64,000 nt of DNA from an uncultured Eubacteriales bacterium (GTDB lineage: Bacteria; Bacillota; Clostridia; Monoglobales; Monoglobaceae): the NCBI GenBank assembly GCA_900545865.1, contig URAN01000009.1, positions 1-64,000 on the forward strand, given 5' to 3'. Under the pieces are notes generated by a model. That model was not told the origin of the DNA, searched no databases, and worked only from the letters and a program-made list of their open reading frames with translations. Positions 17,066 to 26,389 of the stretch are shown here, in pieces; positions within the stretch are counted from its first letter, which is position 1, and every line of letters starts with the position of its first letter. The position numbers and the translations under genes are program-made.

Positions 17066-17410
17066 TCACTTTTCCTCGATTCCGCAGGTCTTTGCATAAG
17101 CCTTAACCATTTCCAAAAGGTTTGTTACCTGCTCGTTTGTCATTTCTTTAATGTACTTATTCAGTATCGTTTCAACATTATGAGTTGACACACCGAAAAG
17201 AATGTAGTCGGCGTCAATGTCAAGTGCCGTGCAAATATCCTTAAACTTTGCAATAGACATACCCGACAAACCTCTTTCGATATTGCTTATCTGCTGGGGA
17301 TTGCAAACACCGGCTTTCTCTGACAGCGTTTCCTGCGTCATACCTCTTTTTAATCTGACTTCCTTTATTCGCTCACCGATTTCAGCATTGTTTTTATCAA
17401 ATTTATTCAT
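17066..17410 (-). CDS. XRE-family helix-turn-helix regulator
   Basis: A 114-residue repressor-like protein. The helix-turn-helix lies at about 10-65 (I-G-E-R-I-K-E-V-R-L-K-R-G-M-T-Q-E-T-L-S-E-K-A-G-V, then Q-I-S-N-I-E-R-G). A helical tail (about 75-110) probably dimerises. It is transcribed divergently from the SLOG-fold gene at 17585, with about 170 bp between them including a sigma-70 promoter. It probably represses that gene or itself. Confidence 0.88.
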   Translation of the reverse strand: MNKFDKNNAEIGERIKEVRLKRGMTQETLSEKAGVCNPQQISNIERGLSGMSIAKFKDICTALDIDADYILFGVSTHNVETILNKYIKEMTNEQVTNLLEMVKAYAKTCGIEEK

Positions 17411-17523
17411 TCAACCACTCCAATCATACCGCATAAGTAAAAAAATAATGCTTATAGTATTTATTATAAACTCAATACCTTTATTTTAGAATGTGCCGTA
17501 ATAACGAATACTAAACCTCTGAC

Positions 17524-17552
17524 TTGACTTATGGGGCAGAAAATGGTATAAT
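17524..17552 (+). promoter_or_regulatory. Sigma-70 promoter of the SLOG-fold gene
   Basis: TTGACT (17524-17529), a 17-bp spacer and TATAAT (17547-17552) lie 32 bp before the ATG at 17585. The spacing is ideal. Confidence 0.8.
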
Positions 17553-17584
17553 GTTAGAAGTACATACCAAAAGGAACGGATATA

Positions 17585-18097
17585 ATGAATGATAAATTAC
17601 ATTGCTGCTGCTTTTTCGGGCACAGGAAAATTAAAGAAACAAACGAACTGAAAAGGGCTGTTTATGACGCTGTTGAGGATTTAATCACAACGCACGGCGT
17701 TGATATTTTTTTGTTCGGGAGCAAAAGCCGCTTTGACGATTTATGCCACAGTATCGTTACGGAGCTGAAAGAAAAATATCCGCATATAAAAAGAATATAT
17801 GTGCGCGCCGAATTTCCGTACATAGACGATTCTTACCGAAACTATCTTTTGGAACGCTTTGAAGATACATACTATCCAGAAAAAATGATAGACGCCGGAA
17901 AAGCAGCATATATAGAGCGAAACTATGAAATGATAAACAAAAGCAAATATTGTATTGTGTTCTATGATGAAAACTATGTACCGCCCAAGCGGAAACACAG
18001 CCGTAAAGATTTAATAGAATATCAGCCGCAAAGCGGTACAAAACTTGCATACGAATACGCTGTCAAAAAATGCGTGGTAATCAACACAAAAAAATAA
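17585..18097 (+). CDS. SLOG-superfamily (DUF1273/YpsA-like) protein
   Basis: A 170-residue protein opening C-C-F-F-G-H-R-K-I, with F-L-F-G-S-K-S-R-F-D-D-L-C, a nucleotide-loop-like stretch and a terminal S-G-T-K-L-A-Y-E-Y-A. These features fit the SLOG Rossmann-like fold, which binds nucleotides or nucleotide-derived signals. Related proteins occur in phage and ICE cargo; their activity is mostly unknown. It is paired with the divergent XRE regulator, and the pair is bracketed by two identical 59-bp hairpins. Confidence 0.7.
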   Translation: MNDKLHCCCFFGHRKIKETNELKRAVYDAVEDLITTHGVDIFLFGSKSRFDDLCHSIVTELKEKYPHIKRIYVRAEFPYIDDSYRNYLLERFEDTYYPEKMIDAGKAAYIERNYEMINKSKYCIVFYDENYVPPKRKHSRKDLIEYQPQSGTKLAYEYAVKKCVVINTKK

Positions 18098-18146
18098 ACC
18101 GTGATACGCCTATCGTTTAAGATAGAATGTATCACGGTATTTTTAT
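18088..18146. repeat. 59-bp direct repeat / hairpin terminator, copy 2
   Basis: Identical to 16999-17057 and in the same orientation, 1089 bp apart. The last two Lys codons and stop of the SLOG-fold gene lie inside this copy. It acts as its terminator. Confidence 0.9.
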
Positions 18147-18295
18147 GTTTTTTTGCAACAAGGGTACGGTTTGTACCCCTGTTAAATGTAGAAAATGAAA
18201 TTGTCATTTTCGCAGGTTTTAGAGGAATTATATTACCCTGTCGGTTTCAGCGGTTAAAAACCCTTATTTTACGCTGTTTTTTAGGCTTATATTTT

Positions 18296-18658
18296 CTACA
18301 TACCCGACCGCCTTTTGCGTATATAATTTGCCTTTTGCTTTCGTATTACAATTTTTCTGCATACGGGGCAATACTTGAATTTGTTGTTTGCCGCTTCGTA
18401 CGGCTTTCTGCAATTTTGACAAATTCGTGTGTTTTTCGGTCTTGCAAGCTCAATATACAAATCCTTATCTGCCGGAAGTACGGCGATTCTAAACCATTTA
18501 CAGATAATATGCGAATAAGTTATACATTGAACGCACACGCACGGATCGCCGTCGTCAAGCCTTATACAATTTCCGTTATCATAATTACAGCACAGCCGTT
18601 TTATAAGGGCGTTTACCTTTCTGCTTTGTTTCGGAGTAAGGTCTATTCTGTCTTTCAT
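18296..18658 (-). CDS. Cysteine-rich VLP-domain protein
   Basis: A 120-residue protein with two Cys clusters: R-L-C-C-N-Y-D-N-G-N-C and P-C-V-C-V-Q-C, then a zinc-ribbon I-C-Q-N-C-R-K ... Y-C-P-V-C. The phrase K-Q-S-R-K-V-N-A-L-I-K-R-L-C-C-N-Y marks the 'cysteine-rich VLP' family of ICE proteins. It probably binds zinc; the role is unknown. Its start overlaps the stop of the upstream ArdA-like gene. Confidence 0.8.
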   Translation of the reverse strand: MKDRIDLTPKQSRKVNALIKRLCCNYDNGNCIRLDDGDPCVCVQCITYSHIICKWFRIAVLPADKDLYIELARPKNTRICQNCRKPYEAANNKFKYCPVCRKIVIRKQKANYIRKRRSGM

Positions 18659-20367
18659 AGCTCCGGCGGCTTGTGCGAGGGCGGTTTTTTGTCTTCTCGC
18701 TCGCCTTGCTCCTTTTTTGCTTGATTTAACTGCTGCTTGATAGACGGCTTTTTGCGATCCTCCGGCGGCTCATTATTGATAATGCCGTCAATTTTGTTGT
18801 AGTTTTGTTCTGTCTGCTTTTCAGCCGTTTCAAGATAATTAAAGGGCTTATCAGCAAATTTCAGTTCCCGTATCTGTTCAAATTGAGATAATACGCCCTT
18901 TTGCAGTCTGTCAAACTCTGCATAGACTTCTTTTGTAAAACTGCCGTTATCGAGCATTTCCTGCTGACTGCATACCCAGCCGCTTCCGTACAGGAACGGG
19001 TAAAGCGTTAAATTATCCGTTATATATGTGAGCGATTTATCGCTGTTGTCATAGTATGCAAAACCGTTATCGCTGAAAAGATAATTTTCGCTTTTACCCA
19101 AATACAGCTTATTATCACAACCGACAAATGCTGTCATACCCTTGTAATTGCTTATTGCTGCCGAGTGTGTGTGAACATAATCGAAAAATTTATCGACCTT
19201 TTCCCAGCCTGCTTTATCGCAGTAATAGGCGTTATTTTTACCCTTATCGGACAATACAACAATATCCGAAACACTTAAACTGTGTCCGTAAAAATCATAA
19301 GGGCGGTTTGTGTTAAATTCCGTGAAAATGCTTTCCAATGTTGTATCGGCTTTCATTTGTGCGGAATAAATAAGCTCATAATTTTCGATAATTGGCAGCT
19401 GCTTATCTTTTTTAATCTGCTCCAAGCTCTCAAAGCGCAGCCATCTTGTGCTGTCGTCATCTTTGAGCTGATATATCATAAAAAGCCTTTTCGGATAGTT
19501 TTTCTCAAATTCGCACAGGCTCTTATACGGCTCATCGGCAGAGGTCAAGCCCATTTCATTAAAAACTTGCTTTATTCTATGGGTTTTACCGTGCAGAATA
19601 TTGTCCGACAAATCCTGCTGCATTTCAATAATTTCAGAATACACACGGTCATAGTCGGGGTGATTTGCTCTTAAATACTCGTCAATCCGAACAGCCAGCC
19701 CCATAGAATCCTCAATTTCAATTTCCGATAATGCGTCTGTTGTTATGGAATATTCTTTCGGAATTGTATTCAGGTCACCGTTGTATCTTTCGGTAAATTC
19801 AGAACCGCTGTTTTCCAAAACTCCACAGCTGTCAAGAAATACGGCTTTATTGTCCTTTTTACACCGTTCGCCATAGTCCCAAAAGTTCACAAAGTCCTCC
19901 AAATCGCCAAGCTCGCCTATTTTTATTCCGCTTTCTTCGGCTTTGTATCTGCCGTAGTCGTCATAGTCGGATATGTCGGGAATAAAGCTGTAACACTCCG
20001 TATTCAGGGCAAGGTTTATAAGGTCGGCAACGCTCCTTGTATGTTCCTGCGCCTTGACCGCAGCCGTAAACACCTGATATTCGTTGCCGTCAAGATTAGA
20101 TAAAATATCCGCCAAGTAATTAAGCTCGTCAATGTTTTCGGTTTCCTTGAACAGTCTTTTTGCATTGATGCCGGGTAAATAAAAATCCGCAATTTCAAAA
20201 ATATACTCGCCGGGCTTTGCGTCAAGCTCAAGCCCGATTTCCTTAAAAATATATGTCAGTTCCTCTTTGTTTACGGGTAATTCCATTAAAAAATGCCGGT
20301 AATTATCCGGCGTATTCCTGTATTCGTAGCCGTTTGCGATTGCCGCCGTAAAATAAAATTCCGCCAT
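18655..20367 (-). CDS. ArdA-like/YodL-domain polyvalent protein with a PSIKQQL tail
   Basis: A 570-residue acidic protein. About residues 28-220 resemble an ArdA-type antirestriction DNA mimic (E-L-N-Y-L-A-D-I-L-S-N-L and similar). About 355-400 fit a YodL domain (D-I-V-V-L-S-D-K-G-K-N-N-A-Y-Y, then F-D-Y-V). The lysine-rich C-terminal tail carries K-P-S-I-K-Q-Q-L, shared with six other ICE proteins. ATG 20367 is preferred because GGAGG lies 7 nt upstream. It should protect incoming ICE DNA from type I restriction; the YodL part has no known function. Confidence 0.7.
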   Translation of the reverse strand: MAEFYFTAAIANGYEYRNTPDNYRHFLMELPVNKEELTYIFKEIGLELDAKPGEYIFEIADFYLPGINAKRLFKETENIDELNYLADILSNLDGNEYQVFTAAVKAQEHTRSVADLINLALNTECYSFIPDISDYDDYGRYKAEESGIKIGELGDLEDFVNFWDYGERCKKDNKAVFLDSCGVLENSGSEFTERYNGDLNTIPKEYSITTDALSEIEIEDSMGLAVRIDEYLRANHPDYDRVYSEIIEMQQDLSDNILHGKTHRIKQVFNEMGLTSADEPYKSLCEFEKNYPKRLFMIYQLKDDDSTRWLRFESLEQIKKDKQLPIIENYELIYSAQMKADTTLESIFTEFNTNRPYDFYGHSLSVSDIVVLSDKGKNNAYYCDKAGWEKVDKFFDYVHTHSAAISNYKGMTAFVGCDNKLYLGKSENYLFSDNGFAYYDNSDKSLTYITDNLTLYPFLYGSGWVCSQQEMLDNGSFTKEVYAEFDRLQKGVLSQFEQIRELKFADKPFNYLETAEKQTEQNYNKIDGIINNEPPEDRKKPSIKQQLNQAKKEQGEREDKKPPSHKPPEL

Positions 20368-20369
20368 AC

Positions 20370-20882
20370 TCACACCTCCAAATCATTCTGTTTGCTTTTT
20401 ACGATTTTTTTTGATTGTGTTTTCTTTTTATCCGCAAGCTGTTTTTTTATTGACGGCTTTTGTTCACGCTCCAAATGGTTATCACGAAAAATATCCAGAT
20501 AATCTCTTATACATTTCCGTAACATCATATACTGATTGTCTTTCGGTATGGGACTGTACCATTCTGTTTTTCCGTTGTATACCCATATATGAGGCACAAT
20601 ACCGTCAGGAAAATTGGGATTGTTCGGCACGGGAAATCTACCCCATATATCCACAAATTTTATGCTGTGAGCATCGACAACGCCTTCTTTTCTGTTAATA
20701 ATTGAAATTTCGACTGTATCGTAATCTTGATATACGCTGCTGTCGGTAATTCTGCATTTCACTTTCAAATCATTATCAAGCTCGCCGTAGCAACTACCCG
20801 ATACATATTTTGTATTTGAAAACATATCGTCATTGCCAAATATCTTTTTTAATTCATTTTCAAGAAAATTATTTACTGTCAT
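20370..20882 (-). CDS. Unknown ICE protein with a PSIKKQL tail
   Basis: A 170-residue protein of no recognised family. Residues 1-135 look globular (G-S-C-Y-G-E-L-D-N-D, W-G-R-F-P-V-P-N-N-P-N-F-P-D-G). The last 30 residues form a lysine-rich tail with K-P-S-I-K-K-Q-L. It overlaps its upstream neighbour at TAATG and ends just before the next ORF, so it belongs to the transfer operon. Confidence 0.65.
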   Translation of the reverse strand: MTVNNFLENELKKIFGNDDMFSNTKYVSGSCYGELDNDLKVKCRITDSSVYQDYDTVEISIINRKEGVVDAHSIKFVDIWGRFPVPNNPNFPDGIVPHIWVYNGKTEWYSPIPKDNQYMMLRKCIRDYLDIFRDNHLEREQKPSIKKQLADKKKTQSKKIVKSKQNDLEV

Positions 20883-21076
20883 TACCTTACCTCCAAATCC
20901 GCAAACTCTTTATCGGTCATACCGACCAATTTTGAAACAATATTCGCCGCCGTATCTTTCAAATCTGCGTCCTCAATATACGGGAGTGCTTCTTTGATTT
21001 TAACGATAAGCCCCACACGGTCAGCGGTATTATACATTCCGATTATGCTTTTTTCTTCGTCTGAAAATCGTGTCAT
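20882..21076 (-). CDS. TTRAP family (transposon-transfer assisting protein)
   Basis: A 64-residue acidic protein: R-F-S-D-E-E-K-S-I-I-G-M-Y at the start, D-R-V-G-L-I-V-K-I-K-E-A-L-P-Y in the middle, and L-V-G-M-T-D-K-E-F-A-D-L at the end. This is the TTRAP pattern. The ATGA overlap with the ArdC-like gene shows coupling. The family role in transfer is known only by association. Confidence 0.82.
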   Translation of the reverse strand: MTRFSDEEKSIIGMYNTADRVGLIVKIKEALPYIEDADLKDTAANIVSKLVGMTDKEFADLEVR

Positions 21077-23421
21077 AGTGATATGTCCTCCTTTTTCTTT
21101 GATTTCGCCGGCTTTTTCGGCGCTTTTCCAGTTTTGGCCTTTTCCTCTTTAAGCTGCTTACGGATAGAGGGCTTTTTATCTGTTTTCTGCGCCGTCTTTG
21201 CTTTCTGCTCTGATTTCGCCATAGTGGGCGTACCGATAAAATCCTCTTTTTGCGGCGGCTCCGGCAATTTAACCTCACCGAGAGCGGTATTCAGAGTTAC
21301 TCTGCTGTTGTGAACATAATCGCACATTGCGCTGTAATACGCCTTATCCGTTTCGGAAACGGTTTTATCTTTCAATGCCATATTTGCCGTTTCCTCAATT
21401 TCAGACATACTGATATGCAGACGCAGATACGGAACGAAAAGGTTTAATGCCGTATTTGCACTGTCCGTCACTTCATCGACGCCCTTTTGTCCTGTTGCCT
21501 GCCGTACAGATTCCAAATACTCCGGCGTAATGCTTCCCTTAAAATGATTTTCTATATGATTGATAAGCCCGTTTTCACGGTCGCCTATATCGTATCTGCC
21601 TATATAATTATCACGCATACCGTTATACATATAATCAATGCGGAATTTTGTTTTGTCGTAGCCTTGATTTTCGGGATAGCTTTCGTCAAGATATATAAAA
21701 AGTTTATCAGCCTTGTTAAGCGGCATTTTCTGCCCCGTTTCAAAATACAGACTTTCCGACCACAAAATTGTAACTATCGGCTGTTTTGCCGGATTTAACA
21801 TATCGGGAATTTCCGCATTAAGCCACTTTTCATAAATAACCGAATAATCAACCTGCATAAGCTCGGCAAGTTTTGAAAAACACCGTTCTCTGACTACTGT
21901 ATCGTCAACTCCGATAATGCTGTAAAGGTCGTTTGAGGAAAGCATATCATTGAGCTTTTGAAAAGATACGCCCGTGTAGATTTCATCTTTCATCTCGTCG
22001 TCCGAAAATTCCGCAGCGTACCAAGCGGAAATATCGGAATTTAAGTCAACGGATTTTTCCTTTTCAAGCTCCTTTAACTTTTCGGATATATCCGTAATCA
22101 TTTCGTCCGCCGTAGTGCGTATCACTTCAAGCGACGCCTTTAATTCCTCCGTTTCCTTGCCACTGCTCCAGCCTGCCACATATCCGAAAGAGTAGTCGGA
22201 GGTGTCAATCCCGAAATGCTGACATACGGTATATGCAACGCTTTCCGCCTGCACTTCACGGGTGCGGTTATCCGGTCTGTCGTCCTCGATAACCTCATTT
22301 TCTTCCTTTTCGGGAAGTGCGTGCAGCTTTGCGTGAGCGATTTCGTGAATGGTGGTTTTTATTGTCTGCATTTCCGACAAATCATTACGCACGGCAATTC
22401 TTTTTTCGGTCAGGTGATAATATCCGTTTGCCGCGCGGTCTATATCTTCAAGCTCAACGGGTACGGGCGATATTGCCTTTAACGCTTTGAAAAACTTTTC
22501 GTAGTCCTCAACATTGCCCGTAAGCTGATTCGCTATCGTGGGGATCTCTTTTCCGTCCGTCTGCGACAGGTCAAATACCGTTGTTATCTTAAATGCCGGA
22601 ACGGTGATTGTTTTTGTGGTGGTACGGTTGCTGCCGTCTGCGTTCAATATCGGATTTCCGTTTTTGTCGTGTGCCGTTTCCTCAATTTCTTTTTTGTACG
22701 GAGCAGGGGCAAGAATTTTGATACCCTTTTCGCCCTTTCTGACAGCACGCTTAAATTCATTTTTCCAAGTGTTAAAACCGGCTATGTACGAAGCGTCCGG
22801 CTTTTGCATTAAAATCAATATTGTATTCCGAAAGCTGTAATTATGGAATTTTGACATTGCCGACAAATACTCCTTGTATCTGTCGCTGTTAAATAAGTCC
22901 TTAATGCCTTGCTCCAATTTGTCGGTAATTTCCTTGACTTTCTCTTTTTGAGATTTGCCCGTAAATTCAATTGGCGTTACCGATGAAATATTTTCTGCCA
23001 TTAAATCGACCTCCTTTATCAAATCTGAAAAAGGCTGCTCCCAAGCTCTGCCGAGCCCTCGAACAACCGTATTTTTTCTTGCTCCGTTATTCTTAAACAT
23101 TTCAAGCGTATCAAACGCCTTTTCAAAAAGCGTAATATTTTTTTCGGAAACAGACGGGGCAAAATGAATTACCCCGTCCGTATATTCTTTGCTTGTGCCT
23201 ATCCAGCCACGAACAAAATCGTCAAACAGCTCGCTTGCGCCTGCTTTTGCGTATTCGTCTGCATGTGATGAAATAAGCTCGCCGTTTCTGTACTGATACC
23301 CTAAAATCAGCGTTGACGTTTTCGGATCGAACATAAAGCGGCGGTTTTCAATATCCTGCATATTAAAATTATCTCTGCTTGTATCAATGCGCATTATACT
23401 GTCGGTGATCGGAATATTCAT
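21073..23421 (-). CDS. ArdC-like antirestriction metalloprotein, large polyvalent type, PSIRKQL tail
   Basis: A 782-residue protein. About residues 175-260 match the ArdC N-terminal ssDNA-binding domain (Y-S-F-R-N-T-I-L-I-L-M-Q-K-P, G-F-N-T-W, K-G-E-K-G-I-K-I-L-A-P). A zinc-peptidase-like H-E-I-A-H motif lies near residue 357, followed by E-V-Q-A-E-S-V-A-Y, as in ArdC. The long C-terminal region is of LPD (polyvalent) type and ends in K-P-S-I-R-K-Q-L with a Lys/Pro-rich tail. ArdC proteins of some plasmids protect ssDNA and have been reported to travel with the transferred strand. ATG 23421 is used because of GAGGA upstream. Confidence 0.75.
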   Translation of the reverse strand: MNIPITDSIMRIDTSRDNFNMQDIENRRFMFDPKTSTLILGYQYRNGELISSHADEYAKAGASELFDDFVRGWIGTSKEYTDGVIHFAPSVSEKNITLFEKAFDTLEMFKNNGARKNTVVRGLGRAWEQPFSDLIKEVDLMAENISSVTPIEFTGKSQKEKVKEITDKLEQGIKDLFNSDRYKEYLSAMSKFHNYSFRNTILILMQKPDASYIAGFNTWKNEFKRAVRKGEKGIKILAPAPYKKEIEETAHDKNGNPILNADGSNRTTTKTITVPAFKITTVFDLSQTDGKEIPTIANQLTGNVEDYEKFFKALKAISPVPVELEDIDRAANGYYHLTEKRIAVRNDLSEMQTIKTTIHEIAHAKLHALPEKEENEVIEDDRPDNRTREVQAESVAYTVCQHFGIDTSDYSFGYVAGWSSGKETEELKASLEVIRTTADEMITDISEKLKELEKEKSVDLNSDISAWYAAEFSDDEMKDEIYTGVSFQKLNDMLSSNDLYSIIGVDDTVVRERCFSKLAELMQVDYSVIYEKWLNAEIPDMLNPAKQPIVTILWSESLYFETGQKMPLNKADKLFIYLDESYPENQGYDKTKFRIDYMYNGMRDNYIGRYDIGDRENGLINHIENHFKGSITPEYLESVRQATGQKGVDEVTDSANTALNLFVPYLRLHISMSEIEETANMALKDKTVSETDKAYYSAMCDYVHNSRVTLNTALGEVKLPEPPQKEDFIGTPTMAKSEQKAKTAQKTDKKPSIRKQLKEEKAKTGKAPKKPAKSKKKEDISL

Positions 23422-24593
23422 TACAAACATTCCTCTCTATGCTTTGATTTTTTCGGCTGCTGTGAATTTTTCGCCTGTTTTAACTGTTCTTTTATGGAGT
23501 TCGGCTTTGCTTTTTCAATGCCCTTGCACCTTTCAAATCTTGCAATACGGCTTAAAAACGGCTGTATATCCGATTTATCCAAATGATACTCTTTCATAAA
23601 GCTGCCGAGCTGACGGCGTACCGCATCTGTACTGCCGTTTCTCAAATCGTATGCAATTTTATCTTTTGCCTTTGTGGGATCGCCTGCAAGCCAACTGTAA
23701 TCTTCGCTTAAACTGCGGAAAAAACTATCCAAATCAACCGCAAGTATTTCCGTTGTGTCAATAAACCTGTCGTCAATGCCGTTTTGTTTTAACGGTTTCG
23801 GCTCAAAATTCTGCAAACAAACATTGTGCCATTCGTCGCCGGAACGAGAAATGTAGCCTTTGGAAGTGAAAATACCCTGTTCCGCTTCGGCTATATACCT
23901 GCCAAAGTTTTCAGCCTCGATTGCGTCCCTATACATTGTCGGTAAGCCCTCAAATATCCCGGAGGAATAAACAAGGTTTATGCCAAGCTCCCTTATATTG
24001 CTTGCGCCGGGAATTAAATCGTAATAGTCGGTGTTATATGCAAATTCCGTAAGTTCCGCAAATGAATTACATTTTGCGTTTGTTTCCATAACGGCGTTGA
24101 GCTTTAATATTTCAAAGTTTGGAAGCTCGTTTAATTTTTCTGAGGTGTCCTGCAAATCGGCGACAGATAAATCCTTGTCAAGCAGACTTTCAATAGATTT
24201 AATATTGCTTTTGAAGTCGTCAAAAAAGTATTTGCCGCTGTCAGCGTCCGGCGAAAGACCTATATTCTCAAATGCTGTACGGACTTCGTTTTCTTTTGCC
24301 GGAAAGTATATCCACACGCCGGAGGTTTCCTTATTTCCGTTGTCGTACTCGGCAGCGTTCACCAAAAAACCTTTGTAGATATAGCTGTAATCTTTTTCTT
24401 TGAAATCAACGCTGCCCGATATTACGGCTCTGTCAATTTCCGCCTGCGACAGACTGTAAAGAAATTTACCGGGCTTGCCGTTTTTATCTGCTTCGTATGC
24501 AGAATAACGGTCGCCGACTCTGTAAACATTCGTGAAAATACGGTCTGTGCCGGCTATATTGATTTTATAATATCGCTTGTCAACTTCACGCAT
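23421..24593 (-). CDS. ArdA-like antirestriction protein with a PNSIKEQL tail
   Basis: A 390-residue protein. Residues about 95-265 fit ArdA (A-F-E-N-I-G-L, L-N-E-L-P-N-F-E-I-L-K-L-N-A-V-M-E, F-A-Y-N-T-D-Y-Y-D-L-I-P-G, G-R-Y-I-A-E-A-E-Q-G). The N-terminus is a short DUF with Y-K-I-N-I-A-G-T-D-R-I-F. The tail has P-N-S-I-K-E-Q-L, a variant of the motif shared across the element. ATG 24593 has GGAGG 7 nt upstream. The gene sits directly after topB on the minus strand and overlaps it. Confidence 0.72.
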   Translation of the reverse strand: MREVDKRYYKINIAGTDRIFTNVYRVGDRYSAYEADKNGKPGKFLYSLSQAEIDRAVISGSVDFKEKDYSYIYKGFLVNAAEYDNGNKETSGVWIYFPAKENEVRTAFENIGLSPDADSGKYFFDDFKSNIKSIESLLDKDLSVADLQDTSEKLNELPNFEILKLNAVMETNAKCNSFAELTEFAYNTDYYDLIPGASNIRELGINLVYSSGIFEGLPTMYRDAIEAENFGRYIAEAEQGIFTSKGYISRSGDEWHNVCLQNFEPKPLKQNGIDDRFIDTTEILAVDLDSFFRSLSEDYSWLAGDPTKAKDKIAYDLRNGSTDAVRRQLGSFMKEYHLDKSDIQPFLSRIARFERCKGIEKAKPNSIKEQLKQAKNSQQPKKSKHREECL

Positions 24594-24595
24594 AA

Positions 24596-26389
24596 TCACA
24601 CCTCCAAGCTGTTATTTTGGGTTTCGGACTTAAACGGATTTTCTCTTGTGCTGTCAAATTCACGGTATCGCTGTGTAAGCTCGGTTATCATACTTTTAAT
24701 GCCCTGCATAAATTCTTTCGGGCTTGATTCGCCTTTGGATATTAAAGCAAGCTGATTTTCCCATTCTGCCGTGAGCTGTGCGGATATGAGTGTGTCGGGC
24801 AGAACGGAAACAAGCAGTATTCCGTTTTTGGTGGGCGTTATCTGCCGACCGTTTCTCTGTGCAAATCCCGTTTGTACCAGCTTTTCCAAAATGGCGGCTC
24901 TGGTTGCCGGAGTGCCAAGTCCCTTACGCTCTGCGCTGTCGGTTGTCTCTTTTGCACCCGCTGCTTCCATTGCAGATAACAGCGTGTCCTCTGTGTACGG
25001 TTTCGGGGGCTGGGTGTATTTCTCTTTAAGCTCCGGCGCTGCTCCTGCGAATAACTGCCCTTTATAGAATTTCACAAGCGGCGCTGATTCCGCATTATCC
25101 GTTTTTGGATATATCAGCTTTTCTATTGTCCAAAAGCCCTCCGAAACAATTTCTTTGCCCTTTGCCGTAAAGGTATATCCGCCGCACTCGAACACAGCAG
25201 TAGTATTTTCATAGACATAACTTTCCGCCGACGCTGAAATTATCCGGCATAAAACAAGTTTCAGAATATTCAGCTCACCCGTCGGAATTGCCGACAAATC
25301 CGCCTTTTCAATTTCAAGCGTGGGAATAAGGGCGTGGTGGTCTGATACCTTGCTGTTGTTTATCATACGGGATATTTCGGGGAAGAAATCGGGGGCTTTG
25401 TCAAACGGCGGTATATCCGCACCGAGACGAATAACCGCCGTTGCCGTTTCCACCATATCCTCCGTCAAATATCGGCTGTCCGTTCGGGGATAGGTGATAA
25501 GTTTCTTTTCGTATAATGCCTGTGCGTAGTCAAGCGTCTGCTTTGCGGTATAGCCGTAAATCCAGTTTGCTGCCCTTTGCAGCGTTGTTAAATCAAACAG
25601 TTTCGGCGGCTGTTCGGTTTTGGTTTCTTTGGTTACGGAAACACAAACGGCCTGCGAGTGTTCACAAGCCGTTATAATTTCTTTTGACGTATTCTCATTG
25701 TCAAGTCTTTCGGTTTCCGCTTTCACGCCGCCGAGCGTGAGTTCAACCGTAAAATACTTTTCTTTTCGGAAAAATGCTATTTTGTTATGCCTGTCGCATA
25801 AAAGAGCAAGCGTAGGCGTTTGCACTCTGCCGATATTTAATGTTTTTCCGTAGAGAATTGAAAACAGCCTTGTTGCATTGATACCGACTATCCAATCCGC
25901 CCACATTCTGCAAAGTGCGGAATAATACAAATTGTCATACTCGCCGCCGTCCTTTAGGTTTTCAAAGCCCTCACGGATCGCTGCATTTTCCATTGATGAA
26001 ATCCAAAGCCTTTTGATAGGTTTTTTGCAATTCGCCATATTGTAAACGAGCCTGAAAATCAGCTCGCCCTCGCGCCCGGCATCGCAGGCATTCACGATTT
26101 CGGTAACATCTTTTCTGTGCATAAGTCTTTTTATAACCTTAAACTGTTTTTGTTTATCGCCGTAGATTTTGTACTTGAAGCTATCGGGAATGATAGGCAA
26201 ATCGGCATAATCCCACTTTGAATATTTTGCGTCGTATTCTTCGGGAAATGCCGCCGCTACCAAATGCCCGATACACCAAGAAATGATATATTCACCGTTT
26301 TCAATATATCCGTCCTTTTTGCCGCTGATTCCAAGCACCTTTGCGATTGCAACGGCAACAGACGGCTTTTCCGCTATAATCAGTTTCAT
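24596..26389 (-). CDS. topB: DNA topoisomerase III (ICE-encoded)
   Basis: A 597-residue type IA topoisomerase. The Toprim start M-K-L-I-I-A-E-K-P-S-V-A is followed by D-A-G-R-E-G-E-L-I (acidic metal-binding motif near 105-115) and the active tyrosine in Y-P-R-T-D-S-R (near residue 300). The usual C-terminal zinc fingers are absent, as in other ICE TopB proteins. It probably relaxes or decatenates ICE DNA during rolling-circle transfer. It follows the DUF4366 gene directly, an order preserved in part in the remnant at 58622-59973. Confidence 0.93.
   Translation of the reverse strand: MKLIIAEKPSVAVAIAKVLGISGKKDGYIENGEYIISWCIGHLVAAAFPEEYDAKYSKWDYADLPIIPDSFKYKIYGDKQKQFKVIKRLMHRKDVTEIVNACDAGREGELIFRLVYNMANCKKPIKRLWISSMENAAIREGFENLKDGGEYDNLYYSALCRMWADWIVGINATRLFSILYGKTLNIGRVQTPTLALLCDRHNKIAFFRKEKYFTVELTLGGVKAETERLDNENTSKEIITACEHSQAVCVSVTKETKTEQPPKLFDLTTLQRAANWIYGYTAKQTLDYAQALYEKKLITYPRTDSRYLTEDMVETATAVIRLGADIPPFDKAPDFFPEISRMINNSKVSDHHALIPTLEIEKADLSAIPTGELNILKLVLCRIISASAESYVYENTTAVFECGGYTFTAKGKEIVSEGFWTIEKLIYPKTDNAESAPLVKFYKGQLFAGAAPELKEKYTQPPKPYTEDTLLSAMEAAGAKETTDSAERKGLGTPATRAAILEKLVQTGFAQRNGRQITPTKNGILLVSVLPDTLISAQLTAEWENQLALISKGESSPKEFMQGIKSMITELTQRYREFDSTRENPFKSETQNNSLEV

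Noticed and set aside
18101..18724. Plus-strand open frame of 207 codons
   Set aside because: It is antisense to the Cys-rich VLP and ArdA-like genes, with no start signal and no protein-like pattern.
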